The notes under the pieces are model-generated. The model was given only the letters and a program-made list of their open reading frames with translations, was not told the origin of the DNA and ran no database searches. A stretch of 64,000 bases of DNA from Paucibacter sp. KCTC 42545 (GTDB lineage Bacteria; Pseudomonadota; Gammaproteobacteria; Burkholderiales; Burkholderiaceae_C): the NCBI RefSeq assembly GCF_001477625.1, contig NZ_CP013692.1:3968001-4032000 (forward strand), read 5' to 3'. How positions within the stretch are numbered: the stretch's first letter is position 1; each line of letters opens with the position of its first letter. Positions 61,442 through 64,000 of the stretch are shown here, one piece after another. The position numbers were made by a program, and so were the translations under genes.

Positions 61442-63295
61442 TTATTTCTGCACCAGGTATTCGGGAGCCATCAAGCTCAGATAGACCGCCATGCGAGCGC
61501 GGTTGCGGCGCTGCTCGTCGACTGTTTTCTGGTTGCTGGCGTCGGCCTTCAGGGCGTCGAGCTTGACGCTTTCCACTGCCGCCACGATCTCGGCCTGCAG
61601 GGTGGCATTGCTGCGCGCCCCCAGCAGTTTGCTGACCACAGCGCCCACCAGCTCGGTGGGCTTGTCGGCCAGGGCGATCTCGGCGCTCAGGTCCAGCTGA
61701 ACATCGGGGCGCGCAGCCTTCCAGTCGGGCCCGGACATGCCGAAGCCATTGCCCAGGCCGTTGCGCATATAGACCGAGTAGCCGGCCACCGAGGTCTCAT
61801 TCACCAGCGCCAGCTCGGGCATGGTGAGTTGGGCGGCGCCGGTTTCACTGCCTGCCGCCACATAGCCGGGGCGATAGAAATTGAACACCGAGGGCGAACG
61901 CAACGGCGACTGGCCCAGCTGCGAGCCGGGGTCGTCGGTGCTGCGGATCAGCCAGGCGCCCGAATCGCTGCTGGCGCCCAGGGCGCGCAGGGCTTGGGTC
62001 AGGCGCAGCACCGGTTCGCGCAGCTTGCCATAACTGTTCGCATCAGCGGCAGGCGTGTTGCGCGCCTCGGGATCCAGCAGCACCGCCTTGAGCATGGCGC
62101 GCATATCGCCGCTGGCACCAAAGGCCGCGCTGACCCGCGCCACATAGGCCGGGCTGGGGTGGCTGGTGACCAGGCGTTGAATCAGCTGGCGGCCAATGAA
62201 GGGACCCACATTGGGGTGGCTGGCCAGGGTGTCGAGCGCCAGCTTGAGGCTCGCGTTCGGGTCAGCCCGGGTTTGCGCTGGCAGCACCTGGCCGAGAAAG
62301 CGCTTCTCGGCCAGCGAGTGGTATTGGCCATAGCCCTGCATCGGCATGATGGCGCGGTCTGCCGAGCAGAAGCTCGGGCACCAGCCGAAGAAGCGGCCGT
62401 TGTCGGTGTCGGGGCCGTCCCAGCTCCAGCCGGTGAAGACCTTGGCCATGCCGGCGATGTCGTCGGGGCCGTAGGTGGGTGTGCTCACACCAGCAGCCAG
62501 TTTGGCGCTGCCATCGGGGTTGAGCGCGACCAGGCCGATGGAGAACAGCTGCATCACCTCGCGGGCGAAGTTCTCATCCGCAACGCGGCCGGTGGCGGGG
62601 TCTTCTTTCTGGTTTTTCAGATGCGAGAGGTACAAGCCCATCATGGGATGGCGCGCCACCTGCTCCAGCAGATTGCGATAGCTGCCCAGGCCTTGCGCGG
62701 CCAACATGTCCAGATAGCTGGCGGCGCCGCGCGGCTGGTCGCCCACCGCGCCCTGCGCCAGCGAGATCACAAAGATCTGCGACAAGGCATAGGCCATTCG
62801 CTGACGCAGCTGGTCTTCGCCGCTGATGGCCGCTTTGTAAAACGAATCCAGCACCTCGCCCGTACCGGCGCTGGCCGTCGCCTTGGCGGCCTTGAGGCTG
62901 GCGTCTGAGGCTTCCCAGTTGGCGCGGTGTGAGCTGGCGGGCAGGGCCAGTTGTTGATCGATCCAGGCCGCGTAGCCCTGATCCATCACCGCCTTGATGC
63001 TGGCCTCGGTGGGGCCGAAGCTGGCTTGCAGCAGAAAGCGGCGCGCCTCGTCACGGCTGGGCTTGGCGGGTGCGGGCTCAGGAGTGGAGGTACCCGCATT
63101 GGGCGTGGCGCCGGGGTCGCCTGCACTGCTACTGCTGCCACCGGCACCGCCACCGCAGGCCGTCAGTCCTGCTACAGCCAGGGACACTGACATCAGCAAG
63201 CTGGCCATGGCCCAGCGCGGCCGGGCTTGCGGCATCAGCGGCTGCTGCTGCAGCGGCGACTGGCTCAGGGCCAGCGGATCAAATTCGACTCTCAT
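61442..63295 (-). CDS. DUF1800 lipoprotein
   Basis: A 617-residue exported protein. The signal segment ASLLMSVSLAVAGLTACGGG contains a lipobox-like LTAC, predicting lipid anchoring. The family core includes SRDEARRFLLQASFGPTEAS, RQRMAYALSQIFVIS, YLDMLAAQGLGSYRNLLEQV, HPMMGLYLSHLKNQ, EDPATGRVADENFAREVMQL FSIG and QLIQRLVTSHPSPAYVARV. Function is unknown, but it is nearly always encoded beside DUF1501. The start at 63295 (MRVEFDPLAL) is preferred over 63310. A Gly/Ser/Pro-rich stretch follows the lipobox. Confidence 0.92.
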   Translation of the reverse strand: MRVEFDPLALSQSPLQQQPLMPQARPRWAMASLLMSVSLAVAGLTACGGGAGGSSSSAGDPGATPNAGTSTPEPAPAKPSRDEARRFLLQASFGPTEASIKAVMDQGYAAWIDQQLALPASSHRANWEASDASLKAAKATASAGTGEVLDSFYKAAISGEDQLRQRMAYALSQIFVISLAQGAVGDQPRGAASYLDMLAAQGLGSYRNLLEQVARHPMMGLYLSHLKNQKEDPATGRVADENFAREVMQLFSIGLVALNPDGSAKLAAGVSTPTYGPDDIAGMAKVFTGWSWDGPDTDNGRFFGWCPSFCSADRAIMPMQGYGQYHSLAEKRFLGQVLPAQTRADPNASLKLALDTLASHPNVGPFIGRQLIQRLVTSHPSPAYVARVSAAFGASGDMRAMLKAVLLDPEARNTPAADANSYGKLREPVLRLTQALRALGASSDSGAWLIRSTDDPGSQLGQSPLRSPSVFNFYRPGYVAAGSETGAAQLTMPELALVNETSVAGYSVYMRNGLGNGFGMSGPDWKAARPDVQLDLSAEIALADKPTELVGAVVSKLLGARSNATLQAEIVAAVESVKLDALKADASNQKTVDEQRRNRARMAVYLSLMAPEYLVQK

Positions 63296-63475
63296 TGCGC
63301 TCCCACACACGGCGCCAAAAACAAAAGGCAGCGCCGAGGTCGGAACTCTAGTCAGGCCAAGCAGGCCGCAGTGCGACCAAAGCCAGCAGAATGTAAGCCG
63401 AGGTAACGTTTGGCGGGCGCATCTGCGCTTGCTGTGACTTTGTGCCGCAATAGGCCAAGTCGTGACCGAAGCCCA

Positions 63476-64000
63476 TCACTCTTCCCATTTGAAACGCGCC
63501 AAAGCCAGGGCCGCGAACAGCAGCGTGAAGCCCAGCATCACCGCCACCGGCAGTAAGGCTGACTGCAAGCCTTGGGCACGCCAGGTCATGGCGTCCAGCC
63601 CATCCACCGCCCAGCGTGTGGGCACAAACATCGACAAGGTTTGCAACCACTCCGGGAAGATGAAGGACGGCACCCAGGCGCCGCCGAGCATGACCATCAG
63701 CAAGGTGGCCAGAATCGCCAGCCCACGCGTGGCCTCGGGCGTTTTGCCCAACGCGGCAATCAACAAGCCAAAGCTCGATGTCAGCGCAGAGAAGGCCAGC
63801 AGCACCGCCACAAAACCCAGCCAGCTGCCTTCCACCCGCACCCCAAAAGCGGCCATGGCCACGGCATAAATGGCCGCGAACACCAGCAAGGCGATCAGCG
63901 CGCAGCTGGCCATGCGGCTGCCCAGCAAGGTGGCTCGCGACAAGGGTGCTGCGCGCAGGCGCAGCCACAGGCCTTGGCGGCGCAGCAGCAGCAAGCCCAC
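63476..64000 (-). CDS. ABC-2 type transporter permease, C-terminal part (5' end beyond window)
   Basis: The visible 174 residues, with the 5' part outside the window, are the C-terminal membrane domain of an ABC-2 permease. Helices include MASCALIALLVFAAIYAVAM, GFVAVLLAFSALTSSFGLLI, LAILATLLMVMLGGAWVPSF and LLPVAVMLGFTLLFAALALA. The motifs SRATLLGSRM, LGKTPEATRGLAIL, GGAWVPSFIFPEWLQTL and FVPTRWAVDGLDAM are characteristic of ABC-2 exporters of the drug/polysaccharide type. The frame runs open to the window end, so the true start is not visible. Confidence 0.88.
   Translation of the reverse strand: MGLLLLRRQGLWLRLRAAPLSRATLLGSRMASCALIALLVFAAIYAVAMAAFGVRVEGSWLGFVAVLLAFSALTSSFGLLIAALGKTPEATRGLAILATLLMVMLGGAWVPSFIFPEWLQTLSMFVPTRWAVDGLDAMTWRAQGLQSALLPVAVMLGFTLLFAALALARFKWEE

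Overview
The window is GC-rich, densely packed proteobacterial chromosome. Gene content and order point to a betaproteobacterium of the order Burkholderiales, probably near Roseateles/Paucibacter/Leptothrix. The supporting signs are argS followed by a SPOR protein and dsbA, lptA-lptB-rpoN, split pntA1-pntA2-pntB, nudJ next to mnmA, a PEP-CTERM protein, and a DUF1501/DUF1800 pair. This placement is inference from gene content, since no rRNA is present. I saw no tRNA, rRNA, CRISPR array or intact transposase.

Layout. 1-7.4 kb (minus strand): a PAS-GGDEF-EAL protein cut by the window edge, a CheB-CheR-coiled-coil-PAS fusion, a PsiF-repeat exported protein, and a Ser/Thr kinase with a C-terminal cyclic-nucleotide-binding-like domain. 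7.5-18.1 kb (plus): argS, SPOR protein, dsbA, lptA-lptB-rpoN, a membrane GGDEF-EAL protein and a THUMP RNA methyltransferase. 18.1-24.5 kb (minus): rsmE, an unrecognised protein, fadD and the transhydrogenase operon. 24.6-28.3 kb (plus): nudJ-like, mnmA and a NarL-type two-component pair. 28.4-33.6 kb: a CAP protein (minus), then a MacAB-like ABC export operon (plus) that contains a large hairpin element. 33.7-37.5 kb (plus): a lipoprotein, a PEP-CTERM protein, a small secreted protein and a secreted PA-domain zinc metalloprotease. 37.6-47.2 kb (minus): a compact, non-canonical type II secretion operon (G-F-E-L-M-C-D plus three further pseudopilins), convergent with the metalloprotease. 47.4-51.2 kb (minus): a 5-oxoprolinase gene broken by a 7-bp tandem duplication. 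51.2-56.8 kb: an island-like insertion. 56.8-64 kb: ssb, a cupin protein, recQ, the DUF1501/DUF1800 pair and part of an ABC-2 permease.

The most interesting locus is the 51.2-56.8 kb segment. It carries one 1,509-residue gene whose sequence reads as a PD-(D/E)XK-like nuclease, a long TPR-like helical region, a GreA/B C-terminal-like domain and a PIN-like nuclease. This looks like a self-contained conflict or phage-defence protein. It is flanked by two 44-bp terminator-like direct repeats (38/44 identical), and beside it lies a 29-codon remnant resembling the C-terminus of a tyrosine recombinase.

Functionally the window mixes housekeeping genes (translation, RNA modification, LPS transport, sigma-54, NADPH balance, DNA repair) with signalling (two GGDEF-EAL proteins, CheB-CheR, kinase, two-component pair) and an export and surface block (T2SS, PEP-CTERM protein, protease, ABC exporter).
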